64,000 nucleotides of DNA from CAIXSC01 sp046349915 (GCA_046349915.1 JAXMBL010000006.1:558001-622000), one strand, 5' to 3'; positions 27,829-36,940 are shown, numbered from the stretch's first letter. Notes: generated by a model from the letters alone, not told the origin. A program made the numbers and translations.

Positions 27829-28806
27829 CTACTTAGCGCGGCCTTCTGCGTCGAAGACTCCTTCGAACAAGACCGAACTGAGGTAGCGTTCGCCTGAGTC
27901 AGGAAGGACGACAACGATCGTCTTGCCGGCAAACTCGGGGCGCTTCGCCACTCGGCAGGCTACCGCAGCGGCGGCGCCACAGGAGATGCCGGCGAGGATG
28001 CCTTCTTCAAGTGTCAGGCGGCGAGCGTACTGGATTGCCTCTTCATTCGTGACTTGCTCGACTTCGTCGACGACTGACAGGTCGAGAACCCCAGGGACGA
28101 AGCCGGCCCCGATGCCTTGGATCTTGTGCGGACCCGGCTTGAGCGGCTGACCGGCGCGTTGTTGAGTGAGAACGGGACTGGCGGCCGGCTCGACGGCGAT
28201 CGAGCGGATCGCCTTGCCTTTGGTCTGCTTCAGGTAGCGAGTGACGCCGGTGATGGTTCCGCCCGTGCCAACACCCGCCACAAAAACGTCCACGCTCCCT
28301 TCCGTATCGTTCCAGATCTCAGGGCCCGTGGTTTCTTCGTGAATCGCTGGATTGGCGGGATTCTTGAATTGCTGCAAGAGCACATACTTATTCGGATCGG
28401 ACGCGGCGATCTCCTCCGCTTTCGCGACGGCGCCGCTCATGCCTCGCGGACCCTCGGTCAGGACGAGTTTAGCGCCGTAAGCGACCAACAGCTTTCGCCG
28501 CTCGATGCTCATCGTCTCCGGCATGGTGAGCGTTAGCGGGATGCCGCGGGCGGCGGCGACGAAGGCGAGTGCGATGCCCGTGTTGCCGCTGGTGGGCTCA
28601 ACCAACTCTTTGCCAGGACCGAGGAGTCCTCGCTTCTCGGCGTCCCAGATCATGGCGGCGCCAATACGGCACTTAACCGAGTAGGCTGGGTTGCGGCCTT
28701 CGATCTTGGCGAGGACCGTGGCTGCTGCTCCGTCGGTGACGCGGTTGAGCTTGACCAAGGGAGTGCGACCGATGGAGAGCGAATTGTCCTGGAACCAGTG
28801 GGGCAT
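27829..28806 (-). CDS. cysK: cysteine synthase A (O-acetylserine sulfhydrylase)
   Basis: CysK makes L-cysteine from O-acetylserine and sulfide using pyridoxal phosphate. Start ATG 28806 follows an AGGAGG site and gives 325 residues, the usual family length; a frame to 28860 is open but not supported. The PLP lysine lies in NPAYSVKCRIGAAMIW (usually SVKDR). The substrate loop is PTSGNTG, and the phosphate-binding loop is VAGVGTGGTITGV. The Cys after the PLP lysine is a mild departure from the common Asp. It is a single gene bounded by hairpins, with no cysE nearby. Cystathionine beta-synthase-like enzymes are homologous but usually longer. Confidence 0.95.
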   Translation of the reverse strand: MPHWFQDNSLSIGRTPLVKLNRVTDGAAATVLAKIEGRNPAYSVKCRIGAAMIWDAEKRGLLGPGKELVEPTSGNTGIALAFVAAARGIPLTLTMPETMSIERRKLLVAYGAKLVLTEGPRGMSGAVAKAEEIAASDPNKYVLLQQFKNPANPAIHEETTGPEIWNDTEGSVDVFVAGVGTGGTITGVTRYLKQTKGKAIRSIAVEPAASPVLTQQRAGQPLKPGPHKIQGIGAGFVPGVLDLSVVDEVEQVTNEEAIQYARRLTLEEGILAGISCGAAAAVACRVAKRPEFAGKTIVVVLPDSGERYLSSVLFEGVFDAEGRAK

Positions 28807-29031
28807 GAGAAACCTCCTGTCAAAGTAGTCGTGGAGCACGGACCCTATGATGGTCAACAAAAATAGCCAGTGGTCGAGCGACGACGCACTGGCCTCCGGT
28901 GTGCCGGTCAGCGATCAAATGCATGGGCCGGATTATAGCGTAACCCGAACGAACGCTACAAGATCGACGCTCGTCGGCAAGCCGTGACTCTGAGAGACTA
29001 GTGTTCCGTAACAACCGAGCTCTTTTTGGTA

Positions 29032-29052
29032 CGACGGACTTCTGGTCCGTCG
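29032..29052. repeat. dispersed hairpin repeat, copy 1
   Basis: An 8-bp stem (CGACGGAC / GTCCGTCG) with a 5-nt loop, preceded by GTA. A close relative lies at 41541-41561 after katG, so this is a dispersed family with conserved loop flanks. Confidence 0.65.
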
Positions 29053-29307
29053 ATTCGGTCCCATCAGAATGGGCCTCCCGATCTTTTCCACAGTCTGGCG
29101 CCCTCAGTTGCAGCTGCGGCAAAGCTCGGGGTTGCCCTGTTGGCTTGATTGCTGAGCTGGTGTTTTGGCGGGTGCCGCCGAGTGTTAGCCCGCCCCAGGC
29201 GGCTCTCCGTCACGCCTGCGAATTTACCTGTCCTTCCCAGGCTCTTCAGGTTTCTCTGACGCCCGTCTTACTCCGCGTGTCACCCCACAACGCCTCTTGG
29301 CTTGTTG

Positions 29308-29425
29308 ATCGGGAGCGAAGGGTCCCCAGACTGTCTGGTGAAAAAGTAGACAGTCTGAAGTCCCTCGGCCTGGGTCGGCGCGAGGGAAAGTCGGCGCAAT
29401 CTCAGACTGTCTGGATCTTGGCGAG
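29308..29425 (+). repeat. 118-bp direct repeat, copy A, with three palindromes
   Basis: Copy A aligns with copy B at a constant offset of 401 bp without gaps. It contains CCAGACTGTCTGG (29326), AGACAGTCT (29348) and CAGACTGTCTG (29403). The spacing of the palindromes is conserved between the copies. Confidence 0.82.
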
Positions 29426-29708
29426 CCGCAGAGGCTCCCGCGTGGCGCCGTGGTTGCACGCTGAATGTGGAGACGGTCTATGCGAAAGTCTCGCAGGTTG
29501 GCGCCGCACATTGACATAGGTCAGGCAGTTGCATCCAGTAGGATTGATGCGTTCCGGTGCCGGAGGACTTGACGACATCGTGTGCCAGGGCTGCGAAGCG
29601 TCGGACTCCCAATGGCACGCCGTAAGGCATGAGAAGTTCTTTGTCTGCCTCAGATCCCCCAGTTTTCCCCTGCCCCCAGCTCACGCCACGACTCATCATG
29701 GCATATCG

Positions 29709-29826
29709 ATCGGGAATAAAGAACTCCCAGACTGTCTGGCGCAGAAGCAGACAGTCTGAAGTCCCCACGGCCGCGTCGGCGCGAAGGGAATTCGGCGCAA
29801 TGTCAGACTGTCTGGATTATGGCGAA
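29709..29826 (+). repeat. 118-bp direct repeat, copy B, with three palindromes
   Basis: This is the partner of 29308-29425, offset by 401 bp. The palindromes lie at 29727, 29748 and 29804, and the sequence between them has diverged more than the palindromes themselves. Confidence 0.82.
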
Positions 29827-29872
29827 CTGAAGACTCTCGCCAGAATCCCTGGCCACAAGTAGCCGAGTAAAA

Positions 29873-29950
29873 CCAATGCCCAATGACCAATGCCCAATGA
29901 CCAATGCCCAATGACCAATGACCAATGACCAATGACCAATGACCAATTGG
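29873..29950. repeat. heptamer array (CCAATGA/CCAATGC), ten units
   Basis: Ten head-to-tail 7-bp units run from 29873 to 29942 and end in CCAATTGG. The first six alternate the last base C and A; the last four all end in A. Three units of the same kind are at 13079. Similar heptamers are known as STRR repeats in cyanobacteria. Confidence 0.9.
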
Positions 29951-30123
29951 CACGCCACTTGCTTAACTAACCTCTCGGAACAAGGAAATGTTGCTACGCG
30001 GTAGAAGGTTGAGGAGTAATCCAGGGGCCGGAACAGAGAGAGGCTGCTCGAAACAGGGAAGAGGCCTTGGGACGAGCGCGGGACCTGGACAGGAAGAGGC
30101 AAACTTCTAACTCAACTTGCTGC

Positions 30124-30152
30124 TGTCATTGAGGTTACAGATCAATGACAGT
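30124..30152. other. stem-loop with perfect 10-bp stem
   Basis: CTGTCATTGA and TCAATGACAG flank a 9-nt loop. No T-run follows. It may be a protein-binding site or an RNA structure upstream of the DUF1549 gene. Confidence 0.5.
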
Positions 30153-30266
30153 CAGCGGACTTGGCCTTCGCCGCTAACAACATGACTTTAGGGAGGCGGC
30201 CAAGATCTGCCAGGATCGCGGCCAACTTCCGTCGCACCGACTTGTGAGGCCAAGGCGGTGGTTTTT

Positions 30267-30324
30267 GCGGGCGAATCGGGACGTGTTTTCAGAGAGCAAC
30301 GTCCTGGTTCGCCCGCTTCTTTTT
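30267..30324 (+). terminator. two-part hairpin followed by a T-run
   Basis: An outer 9-bp stem (GCGGGCGAA / TTCGCCCGC) encloses an inner 6-bp stem (GGACGT / ACGTCC) and a 14-nt loop, followed by TTCTTTTT. This is the strongest terminator-like structure in the region. It may end a small RNA transcribed from upstream or attenuate transcription toward the DUF1549 gene at 30547. Confidence 0.6.
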
Positions 30325-30332
30325 GCCTGTAG

Positions 30333-30358
30333 CGTTTTGCAGCAGTTGCAGCAAAACG
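30333..30358. other. stem-loop CGTTTTGC/GCAAAACG
   Basis: A perfect 8-bp stem with a 10-nt loop lies directly after the terminator-like hairpin. Its role is unknown. Confidence 0.45.
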
Positions 30359-30546
30359 AAACAATCAACTTGCTGCATCTTACGTTGGGCTTTTCTGGCT
30401 CGCCAACATTTTGCAAGGAAAGATCTTCGCTCGGAAAGTTTTTCGAGTGGGGGCGAGTACAATCGGGATGATGATCCGTTAAGTACGGTCGAGTGGTGCC
30501 TGCTCGCCGGAATCGCGTCGTGGGATTTCTCAGGAGAGATTCGAGT

Positions 30547-32283
30547 ATGGTTCGGGCAAAATCGTTTGCCAGCTGGCTGAAAGTGATGTCGATGCTGGGG
30601 ATCGCAGCTGTAAGTATTTCAGCTGTCACTGTTTCCAGCTCAAGTACTTCAGCTGTTGGAGCCGCCGAAAAGAAGGGCGAGCCCGCGGCGACTCGCGATT
30701 TTGGTCTGCCTCAAGTTCGTTTCACGAACGAGCAGATCAGTCGAGTGTGGAAAGAAAACAATCTTCCGCCAGCGCCGCCTGCAACCGACGGTGAATGGTG
30801 CCGGCGAGTCTATCTGGATGTGTTGGGCCGTATTCCTTCGGTGGACGAAGCGAAGGAGTTTTTGGCGAGCAAGGATCCCGACAAGAAGTCGAAGTTGGTC
30901 ACGAAGCTGCTATACGACGAGACCTACACGGAAGAGTATGCTCGAAATTGGACGACGATTTGGACGAACATTCTGATCGGCCGCAACGGTGGAAATGAAG
31001 AGCGGAGTTTGATCAGCCGTGCGGGCATGCAGAAGTATCTGCGTGACTCTTTTGCTCGCAACAAGCCCTATGACGTGATGGTGAAGGAGTTGGTGACGGC
31101 GAAGGGCAGTACGTCGCCAGGCAGCGAGAATTTCAACGGTGCGGTCAACTTCCTCATCATGAAGGTGAATGAGGAAAAGGCGACGCTCGCGACCGCCGAG
31201 ATCTCGAAGGTCTTCCTCGGTCTGCAAGTTCAGTGCACTCAATGCCATGACCATCCGTTCAACGATTGGAAGCAGCAGAAGTTTTGGGAGTTCAACGCAT
31301 TCCTGCGGCAGACTCGCGCGTTGCGTCAGTTTATCCCGGGAACTCGTGATGTCGCCTCGGCCGAGTTGGTGGACGAGGACTTCGAGGGTGAGGGCGGCGA
31401 CGCGAGCGAAGCGGAAATCTATTACGAACTCCGTAACGGCTTGTCGAAGGTTGCCTACCCGGTCTTCGTTGACGGTTCGGCGATTCCCAAGAGCGGTCTG
31501 GTGTCGGAGGTAAACCGACGCGAGGAGCTTGGCAAGTTCGTGGTGTCGTCTGAGTACCTGGAGAAGGCGATCGTCAATCGCATGTGGGCTCACTTCCTGG
31601 GATACGGGTTCACGAAGCCGATCGACGACTTCGGCCCCCAGAACGCCCCGACTCACCCCGAACTGCTCGACTACCTGGGCCAAGAGCTGCGAAAGAACAG
31701 CTTCAACCTCAAGGAGTTGATGAAGTGGATTGCGTTGAGTGAAGCGTATGGCTTGTCGAGTCGAATTTCGTCGAGCAACTCCTCGGATGATCCGTTGCTG
31801 GGCGAGTCGCCGAAGTTCTCGCACTTCTACCTGCGGCAGATGCGGGCCGAGGAGTTATATGAGTCGTTGTTGGTCGCCACCGCGGCTCATAAGACTCGAG
31901 GCAGTTACGAAGAGCAGGAAAAGTCCAAGGGCGAGTGGCTGCGTCAGTTCGTGATTGCCTTCGGCAATGATGAGGGGACGGAAGCGACGACCTTCAACGG
32001 CACGATCCCGCAAGCGTTGATGATGTTCAACGGAGATCTGATCAAGAAAGCGACCAACTCGGAGAAGGGGAGCTTCCTGTCGGAGATTGCGACCAGCAAG
32101 TCGATGAAGCCAGCGGACAAGATTAACTTCCTGTTCTTGTCCGGTTTGACTCGCTTGCCCACGAAGGCCGAGTTGGACATTGCCAACAAGTTGTTGATTG
32201 CTCGCCAGGGCGATACGGCGGCTGCTTTGCAGGACATTTGGTGGGCCGTCCTGAACAGCAACGAATTTATTTTGAACCACTAA
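30547..32283 (+). CDS. DUF1549/DUF1553 protein, exported
   Basis: Start ATG 30547 follows an AGGAGA site and gives 578 residues with a signal peptide (WLKVMSMLGIAAVSISAVTV). The DUF1549 core begins with DGEWCRRVYLDVLGRIPSVD and carries the CxxCH motif QCTQCHDHPFNDWKQQKFW near residue 230. DUF1553 features follow (NRMWAHFLGYGFTKPIDDFG). There is no separate cytochrome domain, unlike the protein at 14665. It lies 79 bp upstream of a DUF1501 gene, the usual pair. A second, longer DUF1549 gene at 34371 shares runs such as NGAVNFL and looks like an older duplicate. Biochemical role unknown. Confidence 0.9.
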   Translation: MVRAKSFASWLKVMSMLGIAAVSISAVTVSSSSTSAVGAAEKKGEPAATRDFGLPQVRFTNEQISRVWKENNLPPAPPATDGEWCRRVYLDVLGRIPSVDEAKEFLASKDPDKKSKLVTKLLYDETYTEEYARNWTTIWTNILIGRNGGNEERSLISRAGMQKYLRDSFARNKPYDVMVKELVTAKGSTSPGSENFNGAVNFLIMKVNEEKATLATAEISKVFLGLQVQCTQCHDHPFNDWKQQKFWEFNAFLRQTRALRQFIPGTRDVASAELVDEDFEGEGGDASEAEIYYELRNGLSKVAYPVFVDGSAIPKSGLVSEVNRREELGKFVVSSEYLEKAIVNRMWAHFLGYGFTKPIDDFGPQNAPTHPELLDYLGQELRKNSFNLKELMKWIALSEAYGLSSRISSSNSSDDPLLGESPKFSHFYLRQMRAEELYESLLVATAAHKTRGSYEEQEKSKGEWLRQFVIAFGNDEGTEATTFNGTIPQALMMFNGDLIKKATNSEKGSFLSEIATSKSMKPADKINFLFLSGLTRLPTKAELDIANKLLIARQGDTAAALQDIWWAVLNSNEFILNH

Positions 32284-32362
32284 CGAGTACTTTGGACCCT
32301 CTAACGAATTTAACTTCTAGACCTCATTGATTTTTACGAGCCGAGCTCGGGGAGAATTTTGC

Positions 32363-33631
32363 ATGTCGATCCTTACGCCAAATGGTATGTCGCGTCGCCA
32401 CTTTATGTCGCACGTCGCGGGTGCGTCGTCGATGGTGGTGCCGGCCCTCACCCTGGGCCACTCGCTCCGCACGCACGCCGCCGACCTCAAGAAGCGCCGT
32501 AAGTCGGCCATTCTGCTGTGGATGAGCGGTGGTCCCTCGACGATGGACATTTGGGATCTCAAGCCGGGCGCCACGACGGGTGGTCCCTTCCGTCCGATCC
32601 GCACCGCAGGCGACGTCGAGATTTGCGAGCACATGCCGGAGACGGCCAAGGTCATGAACCACCTGTCGGTGGTGCGTTCGATGAGCACTCGCGAAGCGGA
32701 CCACAACCGCGGTCGGTACTACATGCACACGGGTTATGTCCCGAACCCGAACGTCGACTACCCGAGCTACGGCGCGGTGATCTCGCACGAGTTGATCGAT
32801 CAACGCCCCGAGCTGGAAATTCCGCCGTTCGTGTCGGTTGGCGGTGCGAGCGAAGGCCCGGGATTCCTGGGGATGGCGTGGGCGCCGTTCGTGGTGAGCA
32901 GCACCGGCCAAGTCCGCAACCTGGAGATGGGGCTCGATAACAAGCGACTCATGCAGCGCATGGCCGCTTTGAATCTGATCGAGAAAGGCTTTATCAGCGA
33001 AAAGCGTGGCACTTCGGCGGAAGACCACGAGAAGATTCTGAAGAAGACGCTCGACCTGATGACCAGCGAGCAGATGGAAGCGTTCAAGGTCATGAAGGAG
33101 CCGAAGGAGATGCAGGACAAGTACGGGACCGATGGCTTCGGTCGCGGCTGTCTCATGGCTCGCCGACTGGTGGAAGCGGGTGTTCCGTTCGTCGAAGTCG
33201 ATTACGGCGGATGGGATAACCACGCGAACATTCACACCGAGCTGAAGGATCGCAAGTTGCCGGTCATCGACAAGGCGATTGGCGCTCTGGTCAGCGACCT
33301 CGAAGATCGTGGGTTGCTGCAAGACACGGCCATCATTTGGATGGGCGAGTTCAGTCGAACTCCTCGCATCAACGGCAACGCCGGCCGTGACCACTGGGCT
33401 CGTTCTTGGAGCGTGATGGTGGGTGGCGGCGGTTTGAAGGGTGGTATCGCGGTAGGTGCGACCAACGCCGATGGCACCAGCGTGGAAACCGAGCCGTACA
33501 CGTCGCAAGACGTGATGGCGACCATCTGCAAGACCTTGGGAATCTCGCTGGAAACTACCTTCACCAGCAAGAACGGTCGTCCGATGAAGATCGCCAACGG
33601 CGGCAAGGTCATCAAGGAACTGTTCGTCTAA
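32363..33631 (+). CDS. DUF1501 protein, partner of the DUF1549 gene
   Basis: Start ATG 32363 follows a GGGGAG site and gives 422 residues with a twin-arginine leader (SRRHFMSHVAGASSMVVPA). Family motifs are present: AILLWMSGGPSTMDIWDLKP, VEVDYGGWDNHANIHTELKD and IIWMGEFSRTPRINGNAGRD. It directly follows the DUF1549 gene and ends in front of a good terminator (33695). The codon usage looks strongly biased and more uniform than that of its neighbours, which suggests high expression; this is an impression from reading, not a calculation. Confidence 0.92.
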   Translation: MSILTPNGMSRRHFMSHVAGASSMVVPALTLGHSLRTHAADLKKRRKSAILLWMSGGPSTMDIWDLKPGATTGGPFRPIRTAGDVEICEHMPETAKVMNHLSVVRSMSTREADHNRGRYYMHTGYVPNPNVDYPSYGAVISHELIDQRPELEIPPFVSVGGASEGPGFLGMAWAPFVVSSTGQVRNLEMGLDNKRLMQRMAALNLIEKGFISEKRGTSAEDHEKILKKTLDLMTSEQMEAFKVMKEPKEMQDKYGTDGFGRGCLMARRLVEAGVPFVEVDYGGWDNHANIHTELKDRKLPVIDKAIGALVSDLEDRGLLQDTAIIWMGEFSRTPRINGNAGRDHWARSWSVMVGGGGLKGGIAVGATNADGTSVETEPYTSQDVMATICKTLGISLETTFTSKNGRPMKIANGGKVIKELFV

Positions 33632-33694
33632 GGAATTTGGCCCGAGAACTTGGAAGTGGCCCGTTCTGGGTACTGACGAATCTGGGTACTGACG

Positions 33695-33729
33695 AAACGG
33701 GTCGGGGCGTGGTGCCCTGGCCCGTTTTT
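33695..33729 (+). terminator. rho-independent terminator after DUF1501
   Basis: AAACGGG (33695-33701) pairs with CCCGTTT (33721-33727), with a partly matched GC-rich inner stem, and the 3' arm runs into TTTTT. A duplicated CTGGGTACTGACGAA lies just upstream (33666 and 33682). Confidence 0.7.
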
Positions 33730-33855
33730 CGTTACGCTCGAAGTATTCACGGTCAGCGTCGCCGCCAACCGCTCGGCGCCGCCCGATTTTCCGCTCCGGA
33801 TTTGGCCGGATCGCTGAGTACAAACCATCGGTTGGCCCGTTCATGTTAGTGAGTC

Positions 33856-34374
33856 ATGTCTTCGTCCTCCCGGCCGGCTGGCGGTTTTGATCCCCAACGG
33901 TTGATCGAGACGCATCAAGCCGGTGTCTGGCGGTATTTGCGGGCCCTGGGCTGCGATGCCGCTCTGGCGGATGATTTGACTCAAGATACGTTCCTCCGCG
34001 TCCTCCAACAGCCGTTTCAAGACTACAGTCGAGCGGCGACGGCGGCCTACCTGCGGCGAGCGGCCTTCAACTTGTTCGTTTCCGCCCAACGGCGATCTGG
34101 CCGAGTGGTGGCGGTCGAAGAGTTGGAGGCGATCGACAATAGTTGGGCCCGGTTGGCGGCCGAGGAGAATGGCGAGGAGATGCTGAAGTCGCTCCGCGAG
34201 TGCCTTGAGCAACTCTCCCAACGTGCCCGCTCGGCCCTGGACATGAGGTATCGGGACGAGAGGTCGCGGGCGGAAATCGCCGCTCAATTGTCCCTTAGTG
34301 AGGATGGCGCCAAAAACCTCCTCCAGCGGGCCAAAGAGCGACTCCGCGAATGCCTCGAAAGTAAACTCACATGA
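33856..34374 (+). CDS. ECF-type sigma factor overlapping the DUF1549 fusion gene
   Basis: The 172-residue product has region 2 near residues 20-80 (ADDLTQDTFLRVLQQPFQDY) and region 4 near residues 110-165 (QLSQRARSALDMRYRDERSR, then AEIAAQLSLSEDGAKNLLQR). Its stop codon overlaps the start of the next gene (ATGA), so the two are translationally coupled. In this position most bacteria have an anti-sigma gene; here the partner is a DUF1549 protein with an N-terminal cytoplasmic region. The promoter lies in the 220 bp after the terminator at 33695. Confidence 0.9.
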   Translation: MSSSSRPAGGFDPQRLIETHQAGVWRYLRALGCDAALADDLTQDTFLRVLQQPFQDYSRAATAAYLRRAAFNLFVSAQRRSGRVVAVEELEAIDNSWARLAAEENGEEMLKSLRECLEQLSQRARSALDMRYRDERSRAEIAAQLSLSEDGAKNLLQRAKERLRECLESKLT

Positions 34375-36932
34375 CCCCTGACAATCGCCATTGGCTCGAT
34401 GCCTCGCTGGAAGAGGTGCTGGGAGGACAAAGTCCCCCCAATCTGTCCGCGCGCATCCTCGCCGCTCTGCAAGCGGCCCAAGGCGCCAACTCAACAGATA
34501 TCGCCGCTTCAGCAACGCCGCGACAGAATGCGGGCGTATCAGCCACTGGCGCTTCCGGAACGAACGTATCTGGAACGGGTGCTTGGGTTGGCAGTCGTTC
34601 GACGGAGAAGATTCCTCCGGCAACCGGAGTTCAAGCGAGCTCACTTTCAGAGAACGCAATCTCAGCAAGTTTAACTACGGGCGAACCCGAACCGCCGCCG
34701 GTCGTGGCGCCGCCCGTGCTGGCTTCGAACATACAGGCGCCTCAGAGTACAACCCAGGCGAGCTCGGCGTCAGCCACCAAACTCGAAGGCACGGTTCAGG
34801 TAGCGTCCCGCAGCCCGCGGACTCGATCCAACGGTTCGCGCGGCAATGCGTCGACGTCGAATCCGACGCTTGTCGCCGTATTGTCGCTAGGAATCATCGG
34901 AGGCATGGGCGTACTCGCCTATGTCTTGTCTCGTGATCCTCAACAAGCGGATATGGTGGCGCGACAGGAGAATTCGACCAAGTCGGAGGTGGCGAAGGAT
35001 GTCGTGGATCAAATCGGAGGTGCGTCTCCGAGCGTCGATGGTCGACAGGCCGCTGAACGCGAGTGGTCCAGGGACAAGGGGACTTCGCGACGCCCGCCTG
35101 CTGATCGAGTTCATGATTTGGCGGGCGCGGGCAAGCGCGTTGCAGCTGATTCAGATCCTGTCGCGTCGCCTCCCCGCTCGAATCACTCTTCGCAGCCTCG
35201 AACTCAAGTTGCCGTCTCGGAGTCTGACGACCCATCGAAGACTGAGCCGCGATCGGGCGCCGATGACGCGGGCAATCCGTCGCGATCTTCCGTAGATGGC
35301 TCGCGAAACGTCGCCAACTCGCCGAAAGTGAACTTACCGCCGACCGATGGGGCGGCAATCGACGACCAGCAACTCGTGGCCTGGATGAACCAGGAACTGC
35401 GCAAGGCCTGGGACGAGGCGGGGGCGACGCCAGCCGAACCGGCAACCGACTCTGAGTGGTGCCGACGCGTCTTCCTGCGAGTGTTGGGGCGGATCCCCAC
35501 GGTCGAAGAAGTGCAAGAATTCGTCGACGATCGCAACGGCGACAAACGCGAGCGGCTCGTGGGGCAACTCTTAGCCAGCGACTCGAAGTACGCGGATGAG
35601 TTCGCCGCTCATTGGGCCGATGTCTGGACAAACGTGCTGGTCGGTCGCAAATCGGATGGCCGACCCAATCAAGCCTCACGCGAGCAACTTGCGGATCACT
35701 TGCGTCGTCGCATCGCTGAGAATCGTCCGTTCGATGAGTTGATGGTCGAGCTGTTGACGGCGAGTGGCAGCAATGTGCCCGGCGCGGAAGACTATAACGG
35801 GGCGGTCAACTTCCTGCTGGCTCATGCCGACGACAAAGCGACTCGAGCGACCTCGCGAGTTTCGCGGGTGTTTCTCGGACGAAACCTCCAGTGCGGACAG
35901 TGCCATGTAGATCCCGAAGGCGCCGAGCAACTAGCGCAGCAGCAGTTTTGGCAGTTGAATGCCTTCTTTCGCCAGATGCATGTGGAGCGGTTAGCCGACA
36001 ACCAAGGCGCTCGACTTGTCAATCGTGATTTCCGCGGCGATGGGCGTGGTGCGAGCGAAGGCGGCGAGGCTGCGGTGTTCTACGAATTGGGCAACGGTCA
36101 TCTTCGCGCGGCCTATCCAGTATTCATCGATGGGTCGGAGGGACCGCAGAGCGGATTGGTCAGCGAAGTCGATCGACGTCGCGAGCTGGCTCGCATGATT
36201 GCGGGCTCCAGCGAGTTTCGAATGTCGGTCGTGAATCGCTTGTGGGCTCACTACCTGGGCTTTGGAATCGTGAATCCCGTGGACGATCTCAGTCCGCACA
36301 ATCCACCTTCTCACCCAGAGCTGCTGGAACAACTCGCCACTCAGTTTGCCGCCCATCGCTTCGATCTCCGAGAGGTGTCGCGGTGGATTGTGTTGAGCGA
36401 AGGTTTTGGTTTGTCGAGCAAGGGGGGAGGCGGAGCGTTGGCGGACGCGCCCGAGTTAGGCAAGCCGCCGTTGTTCAGCCGATACTATGCGCGACCCATG
36501 CAAGTGGAGCAGCTGTATGAGTCGTTGAAGTTGTTGGCGGACGCTCGACGTGGCGGCAACGGTCGCGAACCGGCTCGCAAGGATTTCTTGGGCCGAGTGG
36601 CGAAGGGGATTGGCGACGAACGGATGGACGAGGGGAATGCGATCATTGAGGCGATTCCCGATAGCTTGGCGAAGGTCGACCACGAATTGCCTCGACGCGC
36701 CTTGGGCGGCGATCAGGCCAGCTTGATCGAGAGAGTCGCGCGGAACGAGAAGATGACTTCCGATCAAAAGATCGATCATCTATTCCAAGCTGCGTTGGCT
36801 CGTACTCCCACGGCTCGCGAAGCGCAGGCGGCTCGCGAGCTGTTGAAGGTCAGCCCAAATGATCCTTCCATCGGTCTTCGCGATCTGTGGTGGGCTCTCC
36901 TGAACAGCAACGAATTCTTGCTGGATCACTAG
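34371..36932 (+). CDS. DUF1549/DUF1553 protein with anti-sigma-like cytoplasmic N-terminus
   Basis: The 853-residue product begins without a signal peptide: a short helical motif (NLSARILAALQAAQ) and a long Ser/Thr/Ala-rich region to about residue 160. One membrane segment (about 166-186) then places the rest outside. An acidic linker leads to DUF1549 (from about 360, SEWCRRVFLRVLGRIPTVEE), which keeps a CGQCH motif near residue 507 but has lost the usual HDHPF that follows it. DUF1553 occupies the C-terminus. The 4-bp overlap with the ECF gene and the single-pass topology fit an anti-sigma with an enzyme-like sensor domain. It is a paralogue of 30547. The anti-sigma role is inferred. Confidence 0.85.
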   Translation: MTPDNRHWLDASLEEVLGGQSPPNLSARILAALQAAQGANSTDIAASATPRQNAGVSATGASGTNVSGTGAWVGSRSTEKIPPATGVQASSLSENAISASLTTGEPEPPPVVAPPVLASNIQAPQSTTQASSASATKLEGTVQVASRSPRTRSNGSRGNASTSNPTLVAVLSLGIIGGMGVLAYVLSRDPQQADMVARQENSTKSEVAKDVVDQIGGASPSVDGRQAAEREWSRDKGTSRRPPADRVHDLAGAGKRVAADSDPVASPPRSNHSSQPRTQVAVSESDDPSKTEPRSGADDAGNPSRSSVDGSRNVANSPKVNLPPTDGAAIDDQQLVAWMNQELRKAWDEAGATPAEPATDSEWCRRVFLRVLGRIPTVEEVQEFVDDRNGDKRERLVGQLLASDSKYADEFAAHWADVWTNVLVGRKSDGRPNQASREQLADHLRRRIAENRPFDELMVELLTASGSNVPGAEDYNGAVNFLLAHADDKATRATSRVSRVFLGRNLQCGQCHVDPEGAEQLAQQQFWQLNAFFRQMHVERLADNQGARLVNRDFRGDGRGASEGGEAAVFYELGNGHLRAAYPVFIDGSEGPQSGLVSEVDRRRELARMIAGSSEFRMSVVNRLWAHYLGFGIVNPVDDLSPHNPPSHPELLEQLATQFAAHRFDLREVSRWIVLSEGFGLSSKGGGGALADAPELGKPPLFSRYYARPMQVEQLYESLKLLADARRGGNGREPARKDFLGRVAKGIGDERMDEGNAIIEAIPDSLAKVDHELPRRALGGDQASLIERVARNEKMTSDQKIDHLFQAALARTPTAREAQAARELLKVSPNDPSIGLRDLWWALLNSNEFLLDH

Positions 36933-36940
36933 ACGCGGGT

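Larger units (their letters stand above)
28807..30546. other. 1.7-kb gene-poor, repeat- and hairpin-rich region
   Basis: I see no supportable gene here. The region holds a dispersed hairpin (29032), a 118-bp direct repeat pair (29308 and 29709), a heptamer array (29873) and three stem-loops (30124, 30267, 30333). Short frames here are by-products of the repeats. Confidence 0.7.

Noticed and set aside
29001..29519. 172-codon open frame
   Set aside because: It crosses the dispersed hairpin and the 118-bp repeat, has no domain, and has no ribosome binding site.
29873..29950. Possible CRISPR array
   Set aside because: The units are 7 bp with no spacers and no cas genes are nearby.
29696..30102. 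Frames encoding repeated IGHWSLV-type peptides
   Set aside because: They are translations of the CCAATGA heptamer array, not genes.
32324..33844. 506-codon open frame on the minus strand
   Set aside because: It is antisense to a clear DUF1501 protein.
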